Part shown: one piece after another, positions 17,794 to 27,269 of the stretch
Position numbering within the stretch: position 1 is the first letter of the stretch
How the letters are laid out: the number at the start of each line of letters is the position of its first letter
NCBI GenBank assembly: GCA_002307055.1
Contig: DBTM01000049.1
Coordinates: forward strand, 15,819-79,818
Length of the DNA stretch: 64,000 nt
Direction: 5' to 3'
From: Clostridiales bacterium UBA1316
GTDB lineage: Bacteria; Bacillota; Clostridia; Oscillospirales; Oscillospiraceae
Program-made: the position numbers and the translations under genes
The notes under the pieces: model-generated
The model's database searches: none
The model's input: only the letters and a program-made list of their open reading frames with translations
What the model was told of the DNA's origin: nothing

Positions 17794-19479
17794 ATGGATG
17801 AAGTAAAAAGTGCGGCGGCAACAGTCCTGGAACCTCAGAAATTTAAGCGCAGAAAGAAAAAGAAGGCGGCCAGGATTATTATTATCACCGCAATCGTCGC
17901 GGTTATCATCGCCGGAATCACCTTGGAGCTATTTAAGCTTTTCAGTAAGAGTAACGCGGTTAAACAGATGCTCACCGATGTTGTCACGAGAGGCTCCATC
18001 CAGAGCACCGTCACGGGCAGCGGGGTGACGAAGGCCGAAGAGGCGGCGACGATAACGCTCACATCCGGCGGTACTGTTCTGGAAGTCTATGTTAAGGACG
18101 GTGACCTGGTCAGACAGGGCGACCCTCTATATTCGATTGACAGCACTGAAGCACTGGCTGCCGTTGACGCGGCTCAAAAGACGGTAACTAATTATCAGAA
18201 GCAGTTAAAAGCGGTGAATGATGCTTCCAACTATCTCACGGTGAAGGCGGATTACAGCGGAACACTCATCGACGCCGCCGAGATTAAGGTCGGCGATACG
18301 GTCAGCTCAGGCCAAAAAATAGCAACACTCGTTGACGACAGCCAAATGAAGCTCGTTCTCTATTTTAATTATGCATATAAAGACGATATTAAAAAAGGGC
18401 AGTCTGCTGTCGTATCCGTTCCGTCATCAATGGATCAGATCAGCGGTACGGTGTCCGAAGTGAACTATGTCAAAAAGATAACTCAAGAAGGATCGATGCT
18501 CTTTCAGGTTGTTGTAGTTGTGGACAATCCGGGTGTTCTCACAGCGGACATGGGAGCAACCGCCATCCTGACAAGCGTGTCGGGTGAAACCATCTATCCA
18601 TACGAAGCGGGGAAGCTGGCTTATAACCGGTCTGCGGATATAGTGACGAAAGTCGCTGGGAAAGCCAGCCTCGTCAGCCTCTTGAGCTACGCGCCTGTCA
18701 ACGCCGGTGATATACTCCTGAAGATTGACGCGGACGATAACGACGATCAGGCTGCGGTAATTGAAAATCAGCTGAAAAGCGCGCAGGAGGCCCTTGCGAA
18801 AGCGCAGAATAACCTCGAAAATTTCAATGCTGTGTCTCCGCTGGACGGCACTGTTTTATCCTGTTCGCTGGTACCCGGGGAGAAAGTTGAAACGGGCAGG
18901 GTTGCCATTAACATCGCCGATACAGCAACAATGACGGTGGAAGCGCAGATTGATCAGATTAATATCTCTTATGTCAAACCGGGCATGATGTGCACGATAA
19001 CCCAGTGGGGACGCAACGGACAGGAGACATTTACGGGAACCGTGGATTCGGTCAGTCTGGAAGGTAAATTTGAAAACGGCGTTTCTTTTTATCCGGCAAT
19101 CATCAAGGTCGAAAATACGTCCGGTACCATGCTGACAGGGATGTATGTTGATTATAGTCTTGTCGCCTCGCAGTCGGATGACACACTATTAGTTCCGATA
19201 CAGGCTGTCAAATACACAGACAGCGGAACCTGCGTGTTCGTCAAAGCCGATACTAAGCCTGAAAATGCCTTGGATGCCGCAGCTCTGAGCTTGGATGTTC
19301 CGGAAGGATTTTATGCGGTTGCTGTAACAGTAGGCTTGTCTGATAATACATATGCTGAAATCATAAGCGGAGTTACCGAGGGTACGGTTGTCTTTACACA
19401 ATATATGACGGATAACGGCAACTCCGGTGCGGGCGGCGATGGCGGCGTCAGCTCCGTCATGATCCAGGGCAAGGGTTAG
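17794..19479 (+). CDS. HlyD/MacA-like membrane-fusion adaptor (first operon)
   Basis: I choose the ATG at 17794, which follows a GGGGGG ribosome binding site; an in-frame ATG at 17728 has none. The 561-residue protein has a Lys/Arg-rich N-terminus (KRRKKKK), one membrane anchor, and the split lipoyl/beta-barrel layout of HlyD-type adaptors. There are two biotinyl-lipoyl-like halves (about residues 60-170 and 285-400) around a short helical hairpin with VDAAQKTVTNYQKQL. These adaptors connect an MacB-type ABC permease to the outside. The downstream genes are an ATPase remnant, the permease and an SLH protein. It is a diverged paralogue of the adaptor at 25160-26950. The substrate is unknown. 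Confidence 0.85.
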   Translation: MDEVKSAAATVLEPQKFKRRKKKKAARIIIITAIVAVIIAGITLELFKLFSKSNAVKQMLTDVVTRGSIQSTVTGSGVTKAEEAATITLTSGGTVLEVYVKDGDLVRQGDPLYSIDSTEALAAVDAAQKTVTNYQKQLKAVNDASNYLTVKADYSGTLIDAAEIKVGDTVSSGQKIATLVDDSQMKLVLYFNYAYKDDIKKGQSAVVSVPSSMDQISGTVSEVNYVKKITQEGSMLFQVVVVVDNPGVLTADMGATAILTSVSGETIYPYEAGKLAYNRSADIVTKVAGKASLVSLLSYAPVNAGDILLKIDADDNDDQAAVIENQLKSAQEALAKAQNNLENFNAVSPLDGTVLSCSLVPGEKVETGRVAINIADTATMTVEAQIDQINISYVKPGMMCTITQWGRNGQETFTGTVDSVSLEGKFENGVSFYPAIIKVENTSGTMLTGMYVDYSLVASQSDDTLLVPIQAVKYTDSGTCVFVKADTKPENALDAAALSLDVPEGFYAVAVTVGLSDNTYAEIISGVTEGTVVFTQYMTDNGNSGAGGDGGVSSVMIQGKG

Positions 19480-19488
19480 GAGCGTAAT

Positions 19489-19671
19489 TTGAATCTGATT
19501 GATTTAAGAGATACCTATAGAATTAATGATGAAAACCGCGGCAGAGAAGAAGCGGCTATTATCCTGATTACCCATAATATAAATTCGGCGGATTCGTCTG
19601 ATAAATGCATCCGGATGTCAGACAGGCTTGTTTTTGAAGACAGAACCCGAGAGGGGGCAATGATGGCATGA
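19489..19671 (+). pseudogene. Internally deleted ABC ATPase (MacB/LolD type), remnant
   Basis: This 60-codon frame has a TTG start after TAGGAG. Its N-terminus (NLIDLRDTYRI) resembles the first residues of an ABC ATPase (compare PLIEFKNLYKIY in the intact copy at 24435-25163). It then jumps directly to the C-terminal H-loop region (AAIILITHN, then KCIRMSDRLVFED), matching VLITHD and RIIRLADGKVIFDG of the intact copy. About 180 residues, with the Walker A, signature and Walker B motifs, are missing. It cannot hydrolyse ATP. The remaining frame is open and overlaps the permease start by ATGA, which keeps translational coupling. It could be a remnant kept for coupling, or a sequence rearrangement. 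Confidence 0.75.
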
Positions 19672-20864
19672 GTATCCGCCAAGGCTTTAAAATGGCATCA
19701 AAGTCCATATTCTCAAATAAAGTCCGGTCATTTCTAACAATGCTCGGCATCATCATCGGTGTGGCGGCTGTTGTCATCATGGTCTCCATAGTCCAGGGGT
19801 CAAACCAAAAGATGAAGGATTACTATGAGAGTATGGGGACAAACAAGATTTCCGTTTCAGCCTCACTATACAATGGGCAGGATATGACACAGGAGCTCTA
19901 TGATTACTGCCTGAGTCTGAAGAACCTTGTTATCGGGGTTACGCCCAACGGCTCATATTTCGGGACCGTCAAATACCTGACGAAATCAACCGAGAGCAAC
20001 CAGCAATATGGCGCACCGACAACCTATTTGGGGAGCGACCTATACTCCCTGTGCAATAATTACAAGCTCCGGGAGGGCAGGGACATCAGCTGGCTTGATG
20101 TGAAAAATTATAATCAGGTCGTCGTCATCGGTTCTCAGCTCAAGACCTTCCTTTTCGATTACAAGGACCCAATCGGTGAAAAAATTACGATCGGCGGACA
20201 GAGATTCGAGGTTATCGGCGTATACGAAGCAAAGGGTACGGATCAGAACTGGTTTTTGGATTATATGTGTGTTGTACCCTATACGATGAACCGCCTGCTT
20301 AATAAGCAAAACATGCTCAGCGAGTTTACCGTCAAGGCAAAAAGCGCCGAGGCGACGACAGAATCCATTACACGCCTGACGGGGTTCTTAACCGGCAGAA
20401 TCAACAATGACAATGGCTACTTTAACGTGTACACGGATAATACATGGATTCAGCAGTCTGATCAGCAAAACAAAATGATGAGTTTAGTCCTCGGTGGTAT
20501 TGCGGGTATATCGCTGCTTGTCGGCGGTATCGGCATCATGAATATCATGCTTGTCACAGTGCGGGAACGCACGCGGGAAATTGGTATACGAAAGGCGATC
20601 GGCGGCACACGGCATTCGATACTCATTCAATTCTTAATTGAAGCAGCTGTGATTTGCGGAACAGGCGGCATCTTAGGTATACTGCTTGGCTACTTGGGAA
20701 CGCTCACCGCCGGAAAATTGATTTTGGATATCGTATTGTTCCCAAGTATCCCTATGACGATCGGCGCGTTTTGCTTCTCGGTTATTCTCGGTATCAGCTT
20801 CGGAATGTACCCCGCCGTTAAAGCATCAGGCCTGCAGCCAGTCGAAGCGCTGCGCGCAGATTAA
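19668..20864 (+). CDS. MacB/FtsX-type ABC permease (first operon)
   Basis: A 398-residue permease with the MacB layout: one N-terminal membrane helix (FLTMLGIIIGVAAVVIMVS), a large extracytoplasmic MacB_PCD-type domain (about residues 40-250) and three C-terminal helices. The conserved stretches GGIGIMNIMLVTVRERTREIGIRKAIG and the PVEALR C-terminus are clear. These permeases work by mechanotransmission with a partner ATPase and adaptor. The ATPase gene in this operon is deleted, so function would need an ATPase from elsewhere, such as the one at 24435-25163. It overlaps the remnant by 4 nt and is followed by the SLH gene. Confidence 0.9.
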   Translation: MSIRQGFKMASKSIFSNKVRSFLTMLGIIIGVAAVVIMVSIVQGSNQKMKDYYESMGTNKISVSASLYNGQDMTQELYDYCLSLKNLVIGVTPNGSYFGTVKYLTKSTESNQQYGAPTTYLGSDLYSLCNNYKLREGRDISWLDVKNYNQVVVIGSQLKTFLFDYKDPIGEKITIGGQRFEVIGVYEAKGTDQNWFLDYMCVVPYTMNRLLNKQNMLSEFTVKAKSAEATTESITRLTGFLTGRINNDNGYFNVYTDNTWIQQSDQQNKMMSLVLGGIAGISLLVGGIGIMNIMLVTVRERTREIGIRKAIGGTRHSILIQFLIEAAVICGTGGILGILLGYLGTLTAGKLILDIVLFPSIPMTIGAFCFSVILGISFGMYPAVKASGLQPVEALRAD

Positions 20865-20879
20865 TTGATAGGAATGGTC

Positions 20880-23135
20880 ATGTATATGAAAAAAATAATC
20901 GCTGGATTTTTAACGGTTGTACTTTTTATCACGCTGGTATCGAATGCCGCTGCATTAAACGCCGTATTCCCTGATATCAAGGATGAGAATCTGACGAGGG
21001 AAGTTGCTGTGCTTCAGATGCTGGGCGTCATCAGTGGGGATGACAAGGGCAACTATGTGCCGAACGGCACGCTGACACGCGCATCCTTCTGTAAAATGGC
21101 TGTCATCACAATGGGCCGCGGCGACGAGGAAGCCTTATACAGAAACCGGACGATATTCCCCGATGTCAGAGCTTCTCATTGGGCCAGGGGGTATATCAAT
21201 CTTGCTGTTACCGGCGATAAAAAAATCATCATGGGGACGAATGCCGGGACTTTCAAGCCTGATGCTGACATCAGCTACGCCCAGGCGGTCACAATCCTCA
21301 TGCGGATGCTCGGATATACAGACACCGACGCCGGTATGCTTTGGCCGGACGGTTATCTGGCACTGGCACAGGAGACAGGGCTGACGGATGGTCTCACGGT
21401 TGCCTCCTCGGATAGCCCCATAACCCGGGCGCAGGCTGCTCATCTTTTCTGCAATCTGCTCAGAACGCCGGTAAAAGGCGGCGAGAGCTACATCACGACA
21501 CTAGGATCTACAGCCGATGATGTCGTGATCATGCAGCTTGATGTGCAGGCGTCCGACGGGACAACAGGAGCAATCAGGACATCGTCGGGAATATTCAAGC
21601 CCATCAATGGCATTGTGCCGCCGAGTATACTTGGCTTGCGAGGTACGCTTTTAAAAAATACATCCGGTAAAATACTCACATTTCTGCCTGACGAAAATCA
21701 GCAGCGAACAATAACCGCGTCTCAGACGAGTGCATCATGGATCAAGGATGCTGCCGGCGTTCGATATGACATATCGGATGCTGCCCCCGCGTATACCGCT
21801 GCGACGACGAGTACTTATGGTGCCGTGTTTGTCGATATTGCCGCAGGTATGCTTGTGACGCTTTATTTTTCCGCTGACGGAGAAGTCGAGAGTGTCTATA
21901 TCAATACAGCGGAAGCAGATAGCGCTGTTGTCGTCGGAGAAGATACCTCATCCGGGTCTTTCAGTGCGCTCACAAACGGCGATACCGGTTATAAGATCAT
22001 CAAAGACGGCGCACCGGCGGCCTTGTCTGATATTAGGCAGTATGATGTGATTACATATAACAGCTCGGCAAAGGTTGTCAATATTTCAGATTTTCGGTTG
22101 GCAGGTTGTTATGAAAAGAGCTGGCCTAATATGACAAGCCCATCGAAGATAACGGTAATAGGTCATGAATTCACGGTGCTGCCGTCGGCTGTTGACAGCT
22201 TGGCAAATTATAAAGTTGGTCAAGCCGTCACGTTTCTGTTTACAAGCGAACTTCAGGTAGCAGGCGCTGTCGCCGGAACTGTCGGTTCGACGGCTGTCGG
22301 TATCGTCCAACCGGGCCTTACGGCTGCTAGTGCGACAGTAAAGCTGCTTAATGGACTGGAGCTGTCAGGAAATCCATCGTTAAGCGATGAAGCAGCAGCG
22401 CAGCTTACAGGCGAACTGGTCACGGTAAGTTCTTATATATCCGGTCAAATTATACTAAACAAACTGAGCGGGCAAGTATTAGCAGGTGATCTGGATTTGA
22501 TAAAAGGTACGTTGGGTGACGTATTACTCAGCCCAGCGACTAAAGTGTTTGAACGCGTCGGTGCAGGCAGCGTGACACAAATTTCGCTCAGTGAGCTGCG
22601 GCAAACAAAGATTAATACCTCGAAAGTATTGTATGCCAGAATGGATTACGCCGGACGCGTTGATATGCTTATTCTCAATGATGTTACAGGTGATCGATAT
22701 ACTTATGGAATTCTGACAGAGGGTACAATATCAGTACCGCAAGAGGATTTTAGCTTAACGCAGCGTACGATATCCGTAAAAAACAGCCATAATACAACAG
22801 GAACGGAGCCTGTGGCGTTAATTGACCTGTTCACGAGCGGTGTCCCCGGCGGTGTCGTCTTCAGTGCCGATGGAGAGTATGTTGAAAAGATTGTGATACT
22901 TACCGAAGTAAAAAATGTCATGCGATCCGCATTTTACATGCGAAATGATGTATGGTATGTACAGATTAATGGTGCTGAATATCCTGTTTCAAATGATGTG
23001 GAATGCTACAACAGCCTCGGTAAAACATGGTTTGGCACCCTCAATGACGCGCGGGCTTTTGCTGATACCCTGACGGTTTATTACGACCGGGGACAGTCGG
23101 AAAGTGGAAAAATAAGGATGGTTGCTTCGGGGTGA
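20880..23135 (+). CDS. Secreted S-layer homology (SLH) domain protein
   Basis: Starts are possible at 20874, 20880 and 20886; I choose 20880, 6 nt after ATAGGA. A signal peptide (MKKIIAGFLTVVLFITLVSNAAA) is followed by three SLH repeats (about residues 20-190), seen as FPDIKDENLTREVAVLQMLG, FPDVRASHWARGYINLA and a third ending SDSPITRAQAAHLFCNLL. SLH repeats bind pyruvylated cell-wall polymers. The rest (about 190-750) is a beta-rich region without a family I recognise. It lies 15 nt after the permease gene in the same operon, so it may be a wall-anchored partner of that exporter. No dockerin or catalytic motif is visible. Confidence 0.85.
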   Translation: MYMKKIIAGFLTVVLFITLVSNAAALNAVFPDIKDENLTREVAVLQMLGVISGDDKGNYVPNGTLTRASFCKMAVITMGRGDEEALYRNRTIFPDVRASHWARGYINLAVTGDKKIIMGTNAGTFKPDADISYAQAVTILMRMLGYTDTDAGMLWPDGYLALAQETGLTDGLTVASSDSPITRAQAAHLFCNLLRTPVKGGESYITTLGSTADDVVIMQLDVQASDGTTGAIRTSSGIFKPINGIVPPSILGLRGTLLKNTSGKILTFLPDENQQRTITASQTSASWIKDAAGVRYDISDAAPAYTAATTSTYGAVFVDIAAGMLVTLYFSADGEVESVYINTAEADSAVVVGEDTSSGSFSALTNGDTGYKIIKDGAPAALSDIRQYDVITYNSSAKVVNISDFRLAGCYEKSWPNMTSPSKITVIGHEFTVLPSAVDSLANYKVGQAVTFLFTSELQVAGAVAGTVGSTAVGIVQPGLTAASATVKLLNGLELSGNPSLSDEAAAQLTGELVTVSSYISGQIILNKLSGQVLAGDLDLIKGTLGDVLLSPATKVFERVGAGSVTQISLSELRQTKINTSKVLYARMDYAGRVDMLILNDVTGDRYTYGILTEGTISVPQEDFSLTQRTISVKNSHNTTGTEPVALIDLFTSGVPGGVVFSADGEYVEKIVILTEVKNVMRSAFYMRNDVWYVQINGAEYPVSNDVECYNSLGKTWFGTLNDARAFADTLTVYYDRGQSESGKIRMVASG

Positions 23136-23155
23136 GCAGCAAAATAGGTTTAAAA

Positions 23156-23190
23156 GCGGGGCTGCAGCACGAAATGTGAAGCAGCCCCAC
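23156..23190 (-). terminator. Terminator of the second MacAB-like operon
   Basis: GCGGGGCTGC pairs with GCAGCCCC(A)C around a 15-nt loop. On the minus strand it is followed by TTTTAAACC, so it mainly ends the minus-strand operon. It also lies just after the SLH gene. Confidence 0.65.
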
Positions 23191-23240
23191 TATATTGCGG
23201 CCTATGAATGACTGGAGAAAACGGTTCGCCCGCCCTTATA

Positions 23241-24434
23241 TCATTCGTATCTCAGCGCGTCTATCGGATTCAGGCGTGCGGCTTTTTTGGCGGGCAGATA
23301 ACCGAACAGAATTCCGATGGCGGCGGAAATGCCGAAGGCCATGAGGATTGCTGAAATAGAGGGGACAACTGCCAGCTTCGCGTCAACTGCACTCTTGAGA
23401 ATGACAGTCGCTAACGCTGAAAGGAGATATCCAAAGCCGATTCCGACAAGACCGCCAAGAGCGCTCAGTGTGGCGGCTTCGATAACAAACTGCTGCATGA
23501 TCACGCGCTGCTTCGCTCCCAAGGCTTTGCGAATGCCGATCTCCCGTGTCCGCTCGGAGACGGAGACAAGCATGATGTTCATGATGCCGATGCCGCCTAC
23601 AACGAGGGAGATCGCGGCAATCGCAGCGAGGATAGTGACCAGGACGTTGAGCATAGTTGTCATGGTATCAAGCATTTCGGACATGCTGATGATGGTATAG
23701 GCATCCTTCGTACCGTACACGTTAAACAGCGCGTCGCCGATAATCTCTTTTGGTTTAGTGATGCTGTCCTCGGACACAACCTGAAAACTGTAGCTGTTAA
23801 TCATGCCGGTTGATGACATCCTGGCGGCAGTGGAGTACGGGATATAGACCGCGTCATCAATTCCGCCTTCGGTACTGTCTGACAGCTCTTTCAAAGCACC
23901 TACTATTGTGAATGTCGTTCCGTTGATCTTTATGGTTTTTCCGATGGCATCGCCATTAAACCACAGCTTTGTAATGTAGCTGCCGACAACACAGACATCG
24001 TTTCGGTTTAAGATATCCACATATTGAAGAAAGCGGCCGCCGTTTAATTCGTATTTCTTCATCGAGGCATAAGACTCGCTCACACCGGATACATTGGTGG
24101 AGGCAAGCGCTGAACTGCTGATTTTGACACTGCCGATCACTCTGACGGTCGGCGATACGTTTTTCAGATAATTGGGATTACTGGCTACAAGCTGATACAT
24201 ATCGTCAACACTGACTATTTTTGAGGATCCGGTTCCGGTGATGGTGACAGTTAAAAGGTCAGTCCCAAGGGCTTTGAAGCTGTCCTTCATATAATTCTGC
24301 ATGCCGTTGCCCATACCGATTATGACCATAACGCCTGAGACGCCTATGATGATGCCGAGCATCGTCAAAATAGACCGAAGCTTGCTGGACAGGATATTTT
24401 TCAGTGCGAGAAGGAAGGACTGATAAATTCTCAT
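23241..24434 (-). CDS. MacB/FtsX-type ABC permease (second operon)
   Basis: A 397-residue permease with the MacB layout: N-terminal helix (SILTMLGIIIGVSGVMVI), extracytoplasmic domain and three C-terminal helices with GGIGIMNIMLVSVSERTREIGIRKALG and a PIDALRYE end. It is a paralogue of 19668-20864. AAGGAGG lies 9 nt before the ATG, and the ATPase stop codon is directly adjacent, so the three genes of this operon are tightly coupled. Together with the adaptor and ATPase it forms a complete MacAB-like exporter, of the kind that moves peptides, toxins or lipids across the membrane. The substrate is unknown. Confidence 0.92.
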   Translation of the reverse strand: MRIYQSFLLALKNILSSKLRSILTMLGIIIGVSGVMVIIGMGNGMQNYMKDSFKALGTDLLTVTITGTGSSKIVSVDDMYQLVASNPNYLKNVSPTVRVIGSVKISSSALASTNVSGVSESYASMKKYELNGGRFLQYVDILNRNDVCVVGSYITKLWFNGDAIGKTIKINGTTFTIVGALKELSDSTEGGIDDAVYIPYSTAARMSSTGMINSYSFQVVSEDSITKPKEIIGDALFNVYGTKDAYTIISMSEMLDTMTTMLNVLVTILAAIAAISLVVGGIGIMNIMLVSVSERTREIGIRKALGAKQRVIMQQFVIEAATLSALGGLVGIGFGYLLSALATVILKSAVDAKLAVVPSISAILMAFGISAAIGILFGYLPAKKAARLNPIDALRYE

Positions 24435-25163
24435 TTATTGATCCTCCTTGGGCAGCTTGAGATTGTTTTCATTAAACGCATCTGACGAGCCGTCAAAGAT
24501 CACCTTTCCATCGGCAAGACGGATAATCCGCTGTGCCTGAGCGGCAATCGAGGCGTCGTGCGTAATAAGCACAATCGTGTTGCCCTCGCGGTTTAAAGCC
24601 TGCAGAAGACCGAGGACTTCCTTGCCGGTTTTAGAGTCAAGAGCGCCGGTGGGTTCGTCGGCAAGGATGACAGACGGTTTTCCAACAAGCGCCCTGGCAA
24701 TCGAAACACGCTGCTGCTGACCGCCTGAGAGCTGGTTAGGCCTGTTTTTTAGCTTATCGGATAATCCCACACGTGCGAGGACTTCAAGAGCACGCTCGTG
24801 ACGGATCTTTTTCGATACCCCGGCATACAGCATTGAAACCTCGACGTTTTCCTGAACGGTGAGCTTTGGCAGAAGATTATACTGCTGAAAGATGAAGCCA
24901 ATCATTTTATTGCGGATGTCAGCCAAAGCGTCGTCATTCATTTTACCGATATTTTGGCCGTTGAGCAAATACTCACCCGAGGTTGGAACATCGAGGCAGC
25001 CGATAATATTCATGCACGTTGTTTTGCCTGAACCGGATTGACCGACGATTGCGACAAATTCGCCCCTGTTGATTTTTATGCTCATCCCATCAACAGCTCG
25101 GACAACGGCGTCGCCCATTCTGTAGATCTTGTAGAGATTTTTGAATTCAATTAAAGGCGTCAT
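24435..25163 (-). CDS. ABC transporter ATPase (MacB/LolD type), intact
   Basis: A 242-residue ATPase with all motifs: Walker A GQSGSGKTT, Q-loop FIFQQYNLLPKLT, signature LSGGQQQRVSIARAL, Walker B VILADEPTGALD and H-loop VLITHD. The LSGGQQQR and DEPTGALDS forms are typical of the MacB/LolD branch. It overlaps the upstream adaptor by 4 nt (ATGA) and abuts the permease. It is the only intact ATPase among the two MacAB-like operons, so it may power both permeases. Confidence 0.95.
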   Translation of the reverse strand: MTPLIEFKNLYKIYRMGDAVVRAVDGMSIKINRGEFVAIVGQSGSGKTTCMNIIGCLDVPTSGEYLLNGQNIGKMNDDALADIRNKMIGFIFQQYNLLPKLTVQENVEVSMLYAGVSKKIRHERALEVLARVGLSDKLKNRPNQLSGGQQQRVSIARALVGKPSVILADEPTGALDSKTGKEVLGLLQALNREGNTIVLITHDASIAAQAQRIIRLADGKVIFDGSSDAFNENNLKLPKEDQ

Positions 25164-26950
25164 CCCGATACACCTGCCGCCGTCTGCGAGGATTGCCGGC
25201 TGTCCGACGATTCGCTGCTCGAAGCGGGCTCGCGGTTTTGCCCCCGCTGTAAAGGATTATATTCATATGAGGTCGGTGTTTGGTCCATAACGGCGACAAT
25301 ATCACCTTCCTTCAGACCTTTGGTGATGACGATTTCTTTATCGTTTGCTGAACCGAGTGTCACCTCGGTATAATTATATCCGGCAGGTACACCGGACTGC
25401 GTGACTTTTGGGTTCACTTCATTTGACTTCAGCAGAACAAAGTTATTGCGCAGGACGGCGCTGACGGGAACCGTTATCACATTTTTCAGCGATTCTACAA
25501 CGATTTTTGCGTCGACATTCATACCTGGGAGCAAATCATTTGACTGATCAATTTGGATGGTAACAGGGTACGAGGTTACACCGGTTTTCGTCGTCCCTTT
25601 TATATTGACTTTCGTCACGATCCCTGTGTAAACACTGCCCTTGACAGCGTCGGCTGTAATTGTGACAGACTGTCCGGGCTGCACCTTTTTAATATCGAGT
25701 TCATCGACATTCAGCGTGAGTATCAAATGAGACAGATCGAAAATGGTGCATAGGTCTTCACCGGCTTTCATGGTGTCACCGGCCTTATAATCCTTTTCAA
25801 CAATCGTCCCTGAAATCGGAGATTTAATACTGTATCCGGATTCTTTGTTGGTTTGGCTATCAAGTGCCAGTTTTGCATTATCAAGAGTGATTTTAGCGCT
25901 TTGTATCTGCTGATCGACCGAATCGCTCTGTAAGACGGCGATAATTTGGTCTTTTACCACATGGCTGCCTACTGCGATATTGATCTGTGATACTTTACCG
26001 GCCACCGCTGCTGAAACATCGCCTGTATACTTATAATCAAACGTTCCGTTCTGGAGACCGAAAACGCCGCCAATGTTAGCGAACGCTGTTTGATCGGGTG
26101 AGAAAACACCGGGGTTTTTAACGTCAATCGTCACTTCACGGGCAAGAACATTGCCGGTAAGCACTTGATCAATCGTGCTGACAGCCGATACATTGCCGGT
26201 ATATGTTTCCGCTGTGCTGTCCAGTGTCACCGAAGCACTCTCGCCAATGTAAAAGTGTTCGGTTGCAGCCTTCAGGAACAGTATTTTGATGCTCATGATA
26301 TCGCTATCGCGAATACTTGCAATTACCTGCCCCGCTTGTACGTTATCGCCCTGCTGTACGTTTAATTCGGTGATCGCCCCCGCTCCGCCGGCCTTTACCT
26401 GCAGGTTATCCAGCAGCTTTAACGCACTGTTGTATTTCGTCTGGCTGTCATTTACGGTATTTTCAGCTTGCTTAATGCTGCTGTCAACATCTGAGCTGTC
26501 GATGTTATAAAGGACCTGATCCTTATTGACGATGTCACCCTCTTCAAACGGAGCCTTGAGGATATCGCCTGAAATAAGCGATGTGACCGTATAAGAATCT
26601 GCCGGCTGCAATGTACCGCTGCCGCTGAGTGTTACGGTGATATCACCGCGCTTGACAGTGTACGCGGTAAACGTACCGGCATTAAAGGCAATCTTCCGCA
26701 AGCCAAGGAATCGCGGCAAAACAACGATCACAGCCAGTACAACAACAATCACGAGTAAAATAATCCAGCCTTTGCGGCGCTTTTTGCGCGGGACTCCCAG
26801 CACGGAATAATCAGATATCGCAGAACTGTCCTGCAAAATATTATTATCCTGTAACGGTGTATTGACGTCTCCGGCGGCAGAATCTAAATATTCTTTATTT
26901 TTTTTCTTCTTCTTTTCGTCTTTGTCATTTGGACTCATTTCCCGAATCAT
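25160..26950 (-). CDS. HlyD/MacA-like membrane-fusion adaptor (second operon)
   Basis: A 596-residue adaptor. It has a Lys-rich N-terminal cytoplasmic segment (DEKKKKKNKEY), a membrane anchor (about residues 62-82) after RKKRRKG, then a HlyD-type lipoyl/hairpin/beta-barrel core repeated twice (about 100-270 and 300-440). There is a Ser/Gln-rich C-terminal tail ending near residue 596. AAGGA precedes the first ATG; a second ATG at 26938 is an alternative. It is the first gene of a complete adaptor-ATPase-permease operon. Its promoter overlaps a long palindrome at 27004-27041, so expression is probably repressor-controlled. Confidence 0.88.
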   Translation of the reverse strand: MIREMSPNDKDEKKKKKNKEYLDSAAGDVNTPLQDNNILQDSSAISDYSVLGVPRKKRRKGWIILLVIVVVLAVIVVLPRFLGLRKIAFNAGTFTAYTVKRGDITVTLSGSGTLQPADSYTVTSLISGDILKAPFEEGDIVNKDQVLYNIDSSDVDSSIKQAENTVNDSQTKYNSALKLLDNLQVKAGGAGAITELNVQQGDNVQAGQVIASIRDSDIMSIKILFLKAATEHFYIGESASVTLDSTAETYTGNVSAVSTIDQVLTGNVLAREVTIDVKNPGVFSPDQTAFANIGGVFGLQNGTFDYKYTGDVSAAVAGKVSQINIAVGSHVVKDQIIAVLQSDSVDQQIQSAKITLDNAKLALDSQTNKESGYSIKSPISGTIVEKDYKAGDTMKAGEDLCTIFDLSHLILTLNVDELDIKKVQPGQSVTITADAVKGSVYTGIVTKVNIKGTTKTGVTSYPVTIQIDQSNDLLPGMNVDAKIVVESLKNVITVPVSAVLRNNFVLLKSNEVNPKVTQSGVPAGYNYTEVTLGSANDKEIVITKGLKEGDIVAVMDQTPTSYEYNPLQRGQNREPASSSESSDSRQSSQTAAGVSG

Positions 26951-27003
26951 ACCTTTCCTTGATAACTTGTATAATCATAAAATATTAGCAGAGCCTTGCT
27001 CAT

Positions 27004-27041
27004 ATGTATTATTGTATTAGGATAATGATACAATAATACAT
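27004..27041. promoter_or_regulatory. 14-bp perfect palindrome, likely repressor operator
   Basis: ATGTATTATTGTAT (27004-27017) and its exact reverse complement (27028-27041) are separated by 10 nt. The palindrome covers the -10 of the minus-strand promoter that drives the second MacAB-like operon, a typical site for a TetR, GntR or MarR repressor. No such regulator gene is adjacent. Confidence 0.7.
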
Positions 27042-27059
27042 CTCCATATAAAAAGTCAA
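27030..27059 (-). promoter_or_regulatory. Promoter of the second MacAB-like operon
   Basis: On the minus strand TTGACT (27059-27054) and TATTGT (27035-27030) are 18 nt apart, about 80 nt before the adaptor start. The -10 lies within the palindrome. The remaining gap up to 27269 holds no gene I can support. Confidence 0.55.
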
Positions 27060-27269
27060 GAGAGAAATTATTAAACATTCTGAATCAAATAAAGAAATAA
27101 ATATTGGATTTTGCAGCTGTGCTCGGTATCCGCATTATCCAATATTTTAAATGATTATCAAGCCATTCACAACTGGTATTTTATGTTCAGAATACAATTC
27201 ATAATTAGTAAAGCAGAAAATCACCGGCATTGATGATTTTCTGCTTCATTTATCATACTCATATTATAT

